NCBI RefSeq assembly: GCF_009617895.1 | Contig: NZ_BLAW01000001.1 | Coordinates: forward strand, 301,001 to 365,000 | Direction: 5' to 3' | Source of the DNA: Prolixibacter sp. SD074 | Lineage (GTDB): Bacteria > Bacteroidota > Bacteroidia > Bacteroidales > Prolixibacteraceae | DNA: 64,000 bases | Part shown: positions 56,201 through 64,000 of the stretch, piece by piece | How positions within the stretch are numbered: the first letter of the stretch is position 1 | How the letters are laid out: the number at the start of each line of letters is the position of its first letter | The notes under the pieces: generated by a model | The model's database searches: none | What the model saw: the letters and a program-made list of their open reading frames with translations, nothing else | Told to the model about the DNA's origin: nothing | Translations under genes and position numbers: made by a program

Positions 56201-58108
56201 ATGAGGGATTTTCATCAAATATTAAAGAAATACTGGGGTTACGACGATTTTCGTCCGTTGCAGGAAGAGATCATCCGTTCGGTTGAATCGGGAAAGGATA
56301 CGCTGGGATTGATGCCCACTGGCGGCGGAAAGTCCATTACGTTCCAGGTTTTCTCGATGGCCAACGAGGGGCTATGCCTGGTGGTAACGCCATTGATTGC
56401 GCTCATGAAAGACCAGGTGGAAAACCTAAAGAAACGTCGCATTAAAGCATTGGCGGTGTATTCAGGAATGACTTCCATGGAGATTGATGTCACCCTGAAG
56501 AACGCTGTTTATGGAGATTATAAGTTCCTGTATGTTTCTCCGGAACGATTGGCCAGCACTTCGTTTCAGGAGTACCTGCACCGGATGAAACTCAACCTGA
56601 TTACGGTTGATGAAGCCCATTGTATCTCACAGTGGGGATATGATTTCCGTCCTTCGTACCTGAATATTGCTTCATTGCGTGACTATTTCCCCGATATTCC
56701 GGTTTTGGCGCTTACGGCAACGGCTACTCCTGACGTGGTCGACGATATTCAGGACAAGCTGAGGTTTGCCGGGAAGAATGTCCTGCAAAAAAGCTTCTAC
56801 CGCGAAAATCTGGTGTACATGGTCCGGCAGAAAGAAGATAAGCTGGGCTACCTGGTCGAAACGGTGAAGAAGGCTAAAGGCAGCGGCGTGGTATATGTTC
56901 GCAGCCGAAAGAAAACACGGGAAATTACCGAATTGCTGAGAAGGGGGCGTGTTTCTGCCGATTTCTATCACGCCGGGCTGGCGCCGGAAATACGGGCAAC
57001 AAAGCAGGATGAGTGGATGAGCGGTAAATCGCGGGTAATTGTGGCGACCAATGCCTTTGGCATGGGAATCGATAAGCCGGATGTTCGTTTCGTGATTCAC
57101 GTCGATTTGCCCGATTCGCTGGAAGCATACTTTCAGGAGGCTGGCCGGGCTGGTCGTGACGGGAAAAAGGCGGCAGCTGTTCTGCTCTTCAATGCCACCG
57201 ATAAACGAAGACTACACAAACAGGTAACCGATAGTTTTCCACAAATGGACATGATTCGCCGGGTTTACCAGGCGCTGGGGAACTACTTCAGCGTGGCTGT
57301 TGGAACGGCCAAAGGGCGGGCTTTCGATTTTAACCTGGGCGATTTTTCGCGCAATTTCAATTTCCAGCCGCTGGCTGTTTTTCATTGCCTGAAAATATTG
57401 CAACGCGAAGGTTACCTCGAATTCACCGATGAACTGGAACATGCATCACGCATTTTTTTTCGGGTGAACCGCGATGAACTATATAAATTTCAGGTAGTTA
57501 ATGCCTCCTTCGACGCGTTCATCAAGCTGCTCCTTCGTTCGTATACCGGCGTTTTTAGCGAATTTACGGTAGTAAATGAACGGATTTTAGCACAACGGGC
57601 CAAGACCACCTTGGAAGTGGTGAAGGAATACCTGAACAGGTTGAATGTGCTGAAAGTAGTCCGCTATATTCCCAGACGGAAAAGTGCATTGGTTATTTTC
57701 ACCAAGGAGCGGATTGACGAAAAACGGATCAAAATCAGTCCGGAGAATTACGCCATTCGTAAGCAACGGTTCCTCGACCGGGTAGATGCTGTCATTCGCT
57801 ATGCTGCTCAGGAGGAGCAATGCCGAAGTGTGGTCCTGCTCGATTATTTTGGACAGACGGATGGTCAGCCTTGTGGTGAATGTGATGTTTGCCGGCAGGA
57901 ACATCAGGCCGGTGTTACCCGTTCGGAATTTGAGCGGATTTCCCGGAAGGTGAATGATTTGTTAATGGAGAAGCCATTACCGATTCAGGATTTGGTGCAT
58001 GAGTTGGACGGGAAGGAAAAACAGGTGCTGGGCGTAACGCGCTGGATGCTGGATAATGGCGATATAATAAACAGTCCGGACGGGCGTTTACATAGTAGAG
58101 AATCCTGA
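56201..58108 (+). CDS. recQ: ATP-dependent DNA helicase RecQ
   Basis: 635 aa. Helicase motifs are FRPLQEEII (motif 0), MPTGGGKSITFQ (I), DEAHCISQWGYDFRPSY (II), ALTATATPDV (III), YVRSRKKT (IV), FGMGIDKPDVRFVIH (V) and QEAGRAGRDG (VI). A RecQ zinc-binding region follows, with Cys in EEQCRSVVLLDYFGQ and CGECDVCRQE. The C-terminal end is a short RQC/winged-helix-like part without an HRDC domain, as in the shorter of the two RecQ types common in Bacteroidota. The frame also allows a GTG start at 56189 (MSDHM). Confidence 0.94.
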   Translation: MRDFHQILKKYWGYDDFRPLQEEIIRSVESGKDTLGLMPTGGGKSITFQVFSMANEGLCLVVTPLIALMKDQVENLKKRRIKALAVYSGMTSMEIDVTLKNAVYGDYKFLYVSPERLASTSFQEYLHRMKLNLITVDEAHCISQWGYDFRPSYLNIASLRDYFPDIPVLALTATATPDVVDDIQDKLRFAGKNVLQKSFYRENLVYMVRQKEDKLGYLVETVKKAKGSGVVYVRSRKKTREITELLRRGRVSADFYHAGLAPEIRATKQDEWMSGKSRVIVATNAFGMGIDKPDVRFVIHVDLPDSLEAYFQEAGRAGRDGKKAAAVLLFNATDKRRLHKQVTDSFPQMDMIRRVYQALGNYFSVAVGTAKGRAFDFNLGDFSRNFNFQPLAVFHCLKILQREGYLEFTDELEHASRIFFRVNRDELYKFQVVNASFDAFIKLLLRSYTGVFSEFTVVNERILAQRAKTTLEVVKEYLNRLNVLKVVRYIPRRKSALVIFTKERIDEKRIKISPENYAIRKQRFLDRVDAVIRYAAQEEQCRSVVLLDYFGQTDGQPCGECDVCRQEHQAGVTRSEFERISRKVNDLLMEKPLPIQDLVHELDGKEKQVLGVTRWMLDNGDIINSPDGRLHSRES

Positions 58109-58152
58109 CAAAAGCTAAAGGCGCGCGTCTGAATTCTCTCGCTTTTTTATAT

Positions 58153-58160
58153 TACCTTTG
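58153..58160 (+). promoter_or_regulatory. -7 promoter element of the DUF5063 gene
   Basis: TACCTTTG matches TAnnTTTG, 34 bp before the start codon at 58195. Confidence 0.5.
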
Positions 58161-58194
58161 TGCCTGATTTATAAAAATAATCTGTCATCGGTTA

Positions 58195-58827
58195 ATGGAA
58201 GGAGAAAGTTCACATATTGTCTATTCTGTAAATGTTATTGAGTTTGTAACTGTAGCCAACGAGTATTGTGCTACGCTGGAGACGATGGACGAATTCAACC
58301 GGACGGATTTTGTGCATAAAATGCAGAAGATTTTTCCGTTGTTGTATTTGAAAGCATCGCTGCTTCCGGAAGTGGAAAATATGCTGGAGGATGAGCCGGC
58401 GAAGTTTGTTTCGGAGGGAGATTACAATTATTTGCATCGTAAGCTGCAAGTAAAACTGGGTGAGCACGATGCCTACCTGGAGGTTTTCGATCCGGCAATG
58501 CAATACAGCGAAGATCCTGTTGAAGGAAGTCTGGCAGAGAATATGGCTGATATTTACCAGGATTTGAAGGATTTCATCCTGTCGTACCGCATTGGTACGG
58601 TTGAGGTCATGAATGATGCTTTGTTGGAGTGCCGGAGTAACTTTGCTGATTATTGGGGACAACGATTAGTGAACGGTCTTCGGGCATTGCATAATTTAAC
58701 TTTTGGTGATGTGGATTTGTCGGAAGATGCGAAGAAGATAGATGCCGTACAGAATAAAGAAGAGGAACAAATTGATAGTCCCGACTGGATTTTGAAACAA
58801 CAATTCAAGAATTTCAGAGGGGAATAG
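58195..58827 (+). CDS. DUF5063 domain-containing protein
   Basis: 210 aa. The segments VIEFVTVANEYCATLETMDE and KIFPLLYLKASLLPEVENML are the conserved N-terminal helices of DUF5063, and the end contains SRNFADYWGQRLVNGLRALH-like helices (here CRSNFADYWGQRLVNGLRAL). It is entirely helical, acidic and cytoplasmic. It commonly neighbours a 3'-5' exonuclease gene in Bacteroidota, as it does here with a 15-bp gap. The function is unknown. Confidence 0.85.
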   Translation: MEGESSHIVYSVNVIEFVTVANEYCATLETMDEFNRTDFVHKMQKIFPLLYLKASLLPEVENMLEDEPAKFVSEGDYNYLHRKLQVKLGEHDAYLEVFDPAMQYSEDPVEGSLAENMADIYQDLKDFILSYRIGTVEVMNDALLECRSNFADYWGQRLVNGLRALHNLTFGDVDLSEDAKKIDAVQNKEEEQIDSPDWILKQQFKNFRGE

Positions 58828-58842
58828 GAAGATTTTATTGTT

Positions 58843-59451
58843 ATGAAGGAGGAAACAACTGTTTTACATAAGTGTATTTCGAAAGAAGAACTGAATGAAT
58901 TGCCATTGAATCATTTCGAGGGTGAGATTCAGCTTATCGAGACACTGGAACAGGTAGACGAAGCGGTTCACTATCTGGAACAGCAGTTAATTCTTGGTTT
59001 CGATACCGAAACACGCCCTTCTTTCAAAAAAGGGCAAACCAATCCGGTTGCCCTTCTTCAGCTTTCTACTGCCGATAAAGCATTTTTGTTCCGAATCAAT
59101 AAAATCGGTTTGCCGGAAAGCCTGCTCCGCATTTTGGCCGATACAAAAATTGTGAAGAGTGGCGCAGCAATTCGCGATGACATTAAGATTTTGAAGAATG
59201 TCAATCATTTCCGTCCGGGAGGATTTGTTGAATTGCAGGAATATGTCAAGGATTTTGGAATCGAAAATTTCAGCCTGAAGAAACTGGCCGGAATTGTGCT
59301 GGGATTCCGTATTTCCAAATCACAGCGCCTGACTAACTGGGAAGCCCCGATTTTAACAACATCTCAGCAAATCTATGCGGCTACGGATGCCTGGGTTTCG
59401 TACGAAATATATGTTCGCCTGCTCGAAATGGAAGGTCAGATGGCAATCTGA
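58843..59451 (+). CDS. 3'-5' exonuclease domain protein (RNase D-like, DEDDy)
   Basis: 202 aa. Exonuclease motifs: I ILGFDTETRPSF (Asp, Glu), II KSGAAIRDDIKIL (Asp), III YAATDAWVSYEIY (Asp and Tyr). The DEDDy residues needed for two-metal catalysis are present. There is no HRDC domain, so it is a stand-alone exonuclease of the RNase D/WRN type acting on RNA or DNA ends. It is cotranscribed with the DUF5063 gene. Confidence 0.92.
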   Translation: MKEETTVLHKCISKEELNELPLNHFEGEIQLIETLEQVDEAVHYLEQQLILGFDTETRPSFKKGQTNPVALLQLSTADKAFLFRINKIGLPESLLRILADTKIVKSGAAIRDDIKILKNVNHFRPGGFVELQEYVKDFGIENFSLKKLAGIVLGFRISKSQRLTNWEAPILTTSQQIYAATDAWVSYEIYVRLLEMEGQMAI

Positions 59452-59856
59452 TCCCGACAGGACGGTACCCTATTCATTCCCGGTATCGTTTATTACAACG
59501 GAACCGTTGTTTATCAGGCGTATTCGGCCGGAATGTGGCCCAACCGGTCATTGATTGCCGAAGCCATTCGGAATGCCCTGGGAGAAAGCGTTTCGGCGAT
59601 TTACGATAAAAATGCCAGAACGCTTCCGTTCAAAGCAGATGTAGAACCGGAAGATAGTTATCTGTGGGGCGGATCCACCACGCATGAGGTGATGGAGTAT
59701 GGCAACAAGTTTGAAGTGGATTGGGAAACCGGACTCTTCGTCGATCAACGGAAGGTCCGCATCCTGCACCAACAGACGCAACCCGCTGATCATCTAATCG
59801 ATATTTATCATCCGGAAGGAGAATATTTGAAGGGATTAGTGCTTTATGTCGAATAG
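59452..59856 (+). pseudogene. Remnant of RlmI-like class I SAM-dependent rRNA methyltransferase
   Basis: Directly after the exonuclease stop the same frame stays open and reads TLFIPGIVYYNGTVVYQAYS, then AGMWPNRSLIAEAIRNALGE and GGSTTHEVMEYGNKFEVDWE. These match the middle (after the PUA domain) of RlmI-type rRNA cytosine methyltransferases. The following GQKTGFFLDQR-type SAM motif is damaged: here the text runs ETGLFVDQRKVR, lacking about four residues. The N-terminal PUA domain and the C-terminal catalytic domain are gone. The remainder ends at 59856. In related genomes an RlmI-type gene is expected in this position. Confidence 0.6.
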
Positions 59857-59955
59857 TTTATAGCTTAGCAGAAAATGAAAACATCCGGATAAGAAGTTCC
59901 GGGAGAAGATACCAAACTTAGTTTATTAGAAGTAAAAACAGTAAACCCAATAACA

Positions 59956-61221
59956 TTGAAATTCACCGAATTTGATTTTGAACCGGAAGTAATGGATGGA
60001 CTCGAATCCATGGGATTTGAGGAGTGCACGCCTGTGCAGGAGTTAGCCATGCCGGTTATTTTTCAGGAAAAAGACCTCATCGCCTGTGCCCAAACAGGAA
60101 CCGGAAAAACAGCAGCTTATTTGCTCCCTGTGCTCAATCGCGTTGCACGCGGAGGCAGTAAAGGAATCGATACACTCATTATTGCCCCGACGCGGGAGCT
60201 GGTATTTCAAATCGATCAGCAGATCGAAGGTTTTTCTTATTTCTGTCCTGTTTCGTCGATTGCCGTTTACGGCGGGGGTGAGGCCAATGCTTTTGAGCGG
60301 CAGCGGGTGGCACTGCGGAAAGGCGCTGACATCATTGTGGCTACGCCGGGCCGGTTGCTGGCGCACATGAATTTGCGCTACGGCGATTTCTCCACGGTCC
60401 GTCACCTCATTTTGGATGAGGCCGACCGGATGCTCGATATGGGCTTCTTTGAAGATATTATGCGCATTGTGCGAGAATTGCCGGTCGAACGGCAAACACT
60501 GCTTTTTTCAGCTACTATGCCGCCCAAAATCCGCAAACTGGCCAACAGCATCCTGAGAGAGCCTCAGGAGGTAAATATTGCTATTTCCAAGCCGGCTGAA
60601 AATATTTTACAGGTGGCGTACATGACCTACGAAAGCCAGAAGTTACCGCTGGTAAGTGATCTGCTAAAGGATAAGGATGATTGCGAGAGCATCCTCATTT
60701 TTACTTCCCGCAAGGCCAATGTAACACAGATTGTCCGGGAGCTGAAAAAGATGAAATTCCGTGCCGATGGCATTAGTTCCGATTTGGAGCAGGGAGAGCG
60801 GGAGGAGGTACTGCGCAATTTCCGTAACAAGAAGACGCAGATAATGGTAGCTACCGATATTCTGTCTCGTGGTATCGATATCGAGGGCATCGACTTGGTG
60901 CTGAACTTCGACGTGCCGAACGATGCGGAAGATTATGTGCACCGGATCGGTCGTACGGCGCGGGCCCAACGTTCCGGTGTTGCCATCACCTTCATTACCG
61001 AAAAGGATCAGCACGATTTCAAGAAGATTGAAGAGCTGATTGAGCGGGAAGTGACCAAAATTCCGGTGCCTCCCGAATTGGGCGAATCGCCGGTTTATAA
61101 CCCGAAGAAGTTTAGCGGCAGGGGCCGGGGGAACGGAAAACCCTTTCGCAAAGGCGGAAAAGGCGGAAATCGTTCTGGTGGCAAAGGACGCAACCCTGGC
61201 AAATCATCCCCAAAGAAATAG
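59956..61221 (+). CDS. DEAD-box RNA helicase
   Basis: 421 aa. The start is the TTG at 59956, giving MKFTEFDFEPEVMDGLESMG, the conserved N-terminal Q-motif approach; no ATG exists before it in frame. Motifs: Q (ECTPVQELAMPV), I AQTGTGKTAAY, Ia PTRELVFQ, II DEAD (LILDEADRMLDMGF), III SATMPP, V ATDILSRGIDI, VI HRIGRTARAQR. The C-terminal tail is Gly/Lys/Arg-rich (SGRGRGNGKPFRKGGKGGNR), typical of RhlE/CsdA-like helicases that bind RNA through it. The role is likely ribosome assembly or RNA turnover. Confidence 0.95.
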   Translation: MKFTEFDFEPEVMDGLESMGFEECTPVQELAMPVIFQEKDLIACAQTGTGKTAAYLLPVLNRVARGGSKGIDTLIIAPTRELVFQIDQQIEGFSYFCPVSSIAVYGGGEANAFERQRVALRKGADIIVATPGRLLAHMNLRYGDFSTVRHLILDEADRMLDMGFFEDIMRIVRELPVERQTLLFSATMPPKIRKLANSILREPQEVNIAISKPAENILQVAYMTYESQKLPLVSDLLKDKDDCESILIFTSRKANVTQIVRELKKMKFRADGISSDLEQGEREEVLRNFRNKKTQIMVATDILSRGIDIEGIDLVLNFDVPNDAEDYVHRIGRTARAQRSGVAITFITEKDQHDFKKIEELIEREVTKIPVPPELGESPVYNPKKFSGRGRGNGKPFRKGGKGGNRSGGKGRNPGKSSPKK

Positions 61222-61360
61222 CTTACTTTTCAAATCGATATCTACTAACTCATCCAACGAATAATTGAAGACTTCAGCCAGCTCTCGCAGATTGTTAACG
61301 CGGGGCAGGGAAGTCCCTTTCTCAATGTTTCGGATTTCCCTGTTACATTTGTACGAAGGA
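61222..61360 (-). pseudogene. C-terminal remnant of an XRE-type HTH regulator
   Basis: On the minus strand the frame reads NREIRNIEKGTSLPRVNNLR followed by ELAEVFNYSLDELVDIDLKS and then runs on past the end of the helicase. This is the second half of a Cro/C1-type helix-turn-helix (recognition helix and the LxxLAxxxxxSLDEL part). The first half would have to lie antisense within dinB, where no such similarity is seen. It is a fragment, possibly of a small regulator gene. Confidence 0.4.
61344..61351 (+). promoter_or_regulatory. -7 promoter element of dinB
   Basis: TACATTTG matches TAnnTTTG, 18 bp before the dinB ATG at 61370; GAAGGA lies about 12 bp before the ATG. Confidence 0.5.
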
Positions 61361-61369
61361 AATCCTGTT

Positions 61370-62443
61370 ATGGAAACGATCCGGAAAATTATCCATATCG
61401 ATATGGATGCATTCTATGCATCAGTAGAGCAGCGAGATAATCCCGAATTGCGGAGAAAACCTGTGGCTGTGGGTGGAAGCCGGCAGCGTGGTGTGGTGGC
61501 TGCTGCCAGTTATGAAGCGCGTAAGTTTGGCGTCCGATCGGCCATGCCTTCTGTTACCGCAGCCCGAAAATGCCCTGAGCTTATCTTTATCAAACCGCGC
61601 TTTGACGCGTATCGTCAGGTTTCAGGGCAAATCCAATCTATTTTTCACGAATACACCGATCTGGTGGAGCCACTTTCGCTAGACGAAGCCTTTCTGGATG
61701 TAACTTTTCACAAGAAAGGAAAACCATCGGCGACCCTGATTGCCCGCGAAATCAAGCAGCGGATAAAGGACGAAGTTAACCTGACCGCATCAGCGGGGGT
61801 TTCCTGTAACAAGTTTTTGGCAAAAATTGCTTCCGACTACCGGAAACCGGATAGCATCTTTGTCATTCCGCCGGAAGAGGCTGAAGCATTCGTAGAAAAG
61901 CTGGAGATAGACAAATTCTTTGGTGTTGGTAAAGTAACGGCCACCCGTTTTCATGAAATGGGCATTCATTTTGGGCGCGATTTGAAAAAACTGGAACGGA
62001 CAGAACTTATTCGTTCGTTTGGTAAAGCAGGAAATTATTACTACGACATTGCCCGGGGCATCGATAACCGGCCGGTAAATCCAAACCGGGAACGGAAATC
62101 GATTGGTGGGGAACGTACTTTCGATCGCGATCTGTATGATGCGGAAGAGTTAAAGCACGAACTGGAAATTATCGCCGAAATTGTCTGGAACCGGGTCAGG
62201 AAAAAGCAGGCCATGGGAAAGACGATAACGCTCAAGGTGAAATATGCCGATTTCGAACAGATTACCCGGGGCCATACCTTCCGCGGAAACGTTATCGGGG
62301 TGAAGCAGCTGTATCGCACCGGTGTCGATTTGTTGCCGTACGACGAAGCAGCCCAAAAAGGCGTTCGTCTTTTGGGATTGACCATGTCAAATCTGACCCT
62401 TCCGGGTGAAGGAATTCCTGTTCAGCTTACCCTCGAATTCTAA
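61370..62443 (+). CDS. dinB: DNA polymerase IV
   Basis: A 357-aa Y-family translesion polymerase. Catalytic motifs: HIDMDAFYASVEQRDNP (metal-binding Asp), LVEPLSLDEAFLDV (Asp and Glu). The thumb (KIDKFFGVGKVTA-type; here EIDKFFGVGKVTATRF) and little-finger domains are complete. The start at 61370 is chosen because the in-frame extension to 61265 has no homology and runs through the promoter. The terminal residues LTLEF may correspond to a beta-clamp binding tail (QLTLEF). SOS-type control is likely but no operator was recognised. Confidence 0.96.
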   Translation: METIRKIIHIDMDAFYASVEQRDNPELRRKPVAVGGSRQRGVVAAASYEARKFGVRSAMPSVTAARKCPELIFIKPRFDAYRQVSGQIQSIFHEYTDLVEPLSLDEAFLDVTFHKKGKPSATLIAREIKQRIKDEVNLTASAGVSCNKFLAKIASDYRKPDSIFVIPPEEAEAFVEKLEIDKFFGVGKVTATRFHEMGIHFGRDLKKLERTELIRSFGKAGNYYYDIARGIDNRPVNPNRERKSIGGERTFDRDLYDAEELKHELEIIAEIVWNRVRKKQAMGKTITLKVKYADFEQITRGHTFRGNVIGVKQLYRTGVDLLPYDEAAQKGVRLLGLTMSNLTLPGEGIPVQLTLEF

Positions 62444-62607
62444 TAAGAGCCCGGAAGGAAACCAATCCGGCCGGAACAATATTGAAGAGGTAGAAAGTCT
62501 TAATATTGAGGTGAATTACATCGAAAAGGCCCAGTGTCAAACCGGTCATGACGCCGCCGGCGATAAGTAATAATCCGGTGAGTATAATGATATTTCAAGC
62601 AGGAGCG
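62427..62607 (-). pseudogene. Small membrane-protein-like reading frame, possibly broken
   Basis: The minus strand encodes LTGLLLIAGGVMTGLTLGLF, then DVIHLNIKTFYLFNIVPAGL and VSFRALIRIRG before a stop inside the dinB 3' end. It looks like a real transmembrane segment with a basic tail. No start codon is in frame: a TTGAAATATC stretch just upstream would supply one only after a short shift. A TTACTTTG box lies before it. It may be a disabled small gene or chance coding. Confidence 0.3.
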
Positions 62608-62694
62608 GGAACGTCTGCAAAGTAAGTTTACATTTTGTACGGCAAATTAACCATGGTATGTAAAGAGAAGACATTTACATCCGGTATTTTGTTT

Positions 62695-63078
62695 TTACCC
62701 GGTAATTTCGATATGGTTTCCATCGGGATCGAGAATGACACTTTCATAGTATCCATCACCGGTTACCCGCGGCTCTCCGGCAATCACGTAACCATCGCGG
62801 CGGAGTCTTTCCGTGAGTTGATCAACGGTTGTCCGGTTACCTACCGAAAAGGCCAGATGCGTAATTCCGGTCAGGTCTGTGCTGCCTGAGTTCTGGCTCA
62901 TTCCCGGCCGGTGCATCAGCTCCAGCCGTGCTCCTTCATCGAACGAAAGGAAATAGGACGTAAACTGCTTATCCGGGTTGTGATATTGTTTCCCGGCTTT
63001 CGCCGAGAAATAAGTCTCGTAGAACGTTTTCATCTCCTCCAGGTGGAGCGTCCAGATGGCAATGTGTTCAATCTTCAT
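62695..63078 (-). CDS. VOC-superfamily protein (glyoxalase/bleomycin-resistance fold)
   Basis: 127 aa. The N-terminal KIEHIAIWTLHLEEMKTFYE with metal-ligand His, the middle LSFDEGARLELMHRPGM, and the end YYESVILDPDGNHIEITG (with Glu ligand) form the two betaalphabetabetabeta units of the VOC fold. Such proteins include lactoylglutathione lyases and others. Substrate unassigned. It is 12 bp after dgkA on the same strand. Confidence 0.88.
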   Translation of the reverse strand: MKIEHIAIWTLHLEEMKTFYETYFSAKAGKQYHNPDKQFTSYFLSFDEGARLELMHRPGMSQNSGSTDLTGITHLAFSVGNRTTVDQLTERLRRDGYVIAGEPRVTGDGYYESVILDPDGNHIEITG

Positions 63079-63090
63079 CTATTCTTTCAA

Positions 63091-63477
63091 TTACGAAAAC
63101 AGTGGGAAAATAAGTTTCGGAATGAAGATAATCAATCCTGCGATAAAGGCCGTAATAGCTGCCAGGGTAACCGCTGCCGCGGACATATCTTTGATGTCTT
63201 TTATCCGTGTATGGTACTCCGGCGATACGAAGTCGCAAAGGCGTTCAATTACGCTGTTGAATGCCTCGGCCGTAAAAACCAGCCCGCTCACAATGATAAT
63301 GCTGAGCCATTCGGCCAGGGAGAGTCCTGTCCACCAGCCAACCGCCAGCACCACGATGAAAGCGATCAGATGTATGCGGAAATGAACCTCTCTCCCGGCA
63401 AGGAGACGCAATCCTCTCCAGGCATGGCCAAAGGCTCGTTTTCTGCGGACAAAAAAGTTATCGTTTGATTTTTTCAT
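63091..63477 (-). CDS. dgkA: Diacylglycerol/undecaprenol kinase
   Basis: A 128-aa small integral membrane kinase. The conserved catalytic segment EAFNSVIERLCDFVSPE and the following KDIKDMSAAAVTLAA (DgkA motif, metal/ATP-binding Glu and Asp) are present. Three membrane helices follow a basic N-terminus (FFVRRKRAFGHAWRGLRLLA). It phosphorylates undecaprenol or diacylglycerol for lipid recycling. It starts 6 bp after the DUF2007 gene stop. Confidence 0.94.
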   Translation of the reverse strand: MKKSNDNFFVRRKRAFGHAWRGLRLLAGREVHFRIHLIAFIVVLAVGWWTGLSLAEWLSIIIVSGLVFTAEAFNSVIERLCDFVSPEYHTRIKDIKDMSAAAVTLAAITAFIAGLIIFIPKLIFPLFS

Positions 63478-63483
63478 TTACGA

Positions 63484-63732
63484 CTAACGGCGGGCTATAT
63501 CAGTCAAATACTGGTTTACTACTTCGCGGGCTTTCTCTTCATCCTCGCTGGAAACCACCAGCCGGATCGAACTTGTCCCTCCGGCGCTCGTGTACCAGGG
63601 CACCAAAGTTCCCTGGATTTCATCCTGAACGAATACTCCAGTTGCTGCATTTTCCAGCAGGCTTTTCACCAGGCCGGCTTCCCAACTGGTTCCGGCAAAT
63701 ACTTCTATGGCTTTAATGTCATTCATGGTCAT
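63484..63732 (-). CDS. DUF2007 domain protein
   Basis: 82 aa. The pattern IEVFAGTSWEAGLVKSLLEN, then TGVFVQDEIQG and IRLVVSSEDEEKAREVVNQY is the small DUF2007 'putative signal-transducing' domain, an alpha/beta ferredoxin-like fold of unknown role. The start may be 63732 or 63726 (MTMND). It leads a probable three-gene unit with dgkA and the VOC gene. Confidence 0.85.
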   Translation of the reverse strand: MTMNDIKAIEVFAGTSWEAGLVKSLLENAATGVFVQDEIQGTLVPWYTSAGGTSSIRLVVSSEDEEKAREVVNQYLTDIARR

Positions 63733-63917
63733 GGATACTTTGATGATGGCTAAAGTTAGCAGTTAATTCATAAAACTCAATTCCCCTAACGGGAATTTGG
63801 AGACAATCACCTGCCTCAGAAGAAGAGTTCATGTTAAAAAATCTAAAAAACAGGATAACCTGCCGAATGTATAAATCTTATCACGGATTGTGTAACAGCT
63901 AAACCATTGGCCGGACT

Positions 63918-63925
63918 TAACTTTG
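63918..63925 (+). promoter_or_regulatory. -7 promoter element near the right edge
   Basis: TAACTTTG matches TAnnTTTG and is 8 bp before an ATG whose frame stays open to the end of the window. Confidence 0.45.
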
Positions 63926-63933
63926 AAAATAAA

Positions 63934-64000
63934 ATGAAGGGAGGCTATAATGAAATCGATACTCCATTAAAAACGAAATGGCCGGCATTATTAATGATGC
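63934..64000 (+). CDS. Start of an unidentified gene (cut by the window edge)
   Basis: The frame beginning MKGGYNEIDTPLKTKWPALL stays open to the last base. The 22 visible codons are too few to identify the product. The promoter-like TAACTTTG immediately upstream supports a real start. Confidence 0.4.
   Translation, partial: MKGGYNEIDTPLKTKWPALLMM

Overview
The window looks like chromosomal DNA of a member of the Bacteroidota, most likely a marine or sediment Bacteroidales/Marinilabiliales (Prolixibacteraceae-like) bacterium. The support is the gene content: a SusA-like amylase, a NigD-like lipoprotein, OstA-like and SurA-like envelope proteins, a thrA-apgM-thrC cluster, an rseC-rnfBCDGEA operon and DUF2795/DUF5063/DUF2007 proteins. 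Many genes also carry a Bacteroidota -7 promoter element (TAnnTTTG) a short distance before the start codon. No rRNA or tRNA gene was recognised. The species assignment is inference.

Layout. Bases 1-4620 are a decayed accessory zone: the 3' end of an IS110-type transposase, an intact SusA-like neopullulanase, an IS5-like transposase broken by frameshifts and an internal deletion, and a GH43 glycosidase remnant abutting an antisense remnant of a different transposase. Bases 5013-11286 hold a TetR-regulated RND efflux system in which the inner-membrane pump and the TolC-type outer-membrane channel lie in one uninterrupted reading frame. An MFS exporter, a lipoprotein trehalase and a multi-PAS histidine kinase follow (11532-18548). 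Then come a glycosyltransferase/metallophosphoesterase pair and an intergenic region holding four tandem copies of a small transcription unit on the minus strand (20889-21816). Next are nfeD-floA, clpS, a TPR/SPOR protein, bcp and recA.

Bases 27141-32115 are a threonine operon, aspartokinase/homoserine dehydrogenase, a phosphoglycerate-mutase-like protein in the position of the homoserine kinase, and threonine synthase. A NigD-like lipoprotein and an S9 peptidase follow, separated by a miniature inverted-repeat element. A 0.65-kb stretch with 41-bp tandem repeats and hairpins precedes the Rnf operon (36244-41762, minus strand), which couples ferredoxin and NADH redox to an ion gradient. A Cache-type histidine kinase and recG follow.

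The right third is mainly core genome: a methyltransferase-like protein, an ABC ATPase, a cobalamin adenosyltransferase, DUF2795, and an envelope-biogenesis series on the minus strand (guaB, then three SurA/PpiC-like chaperones, a MoxR ATPase and an OstA-like protein). After that come recQ, DUF5063, a 3'-5' exonuclease, an RlmI-like methyltransferase remnant, a DEAD-box helicase, dinB, a VOC protein, dgkA and a DUF2007 protein. A new gene appears to start at the right edge.

The most unusual items are the four-copy small-RNA array at 20.9-21.8 kb, the RND-TolC fusion with an internal signal-peptide-like segment, and the 19-bp perfect palindrome that probably is the TetR operator in front of that pump operon.
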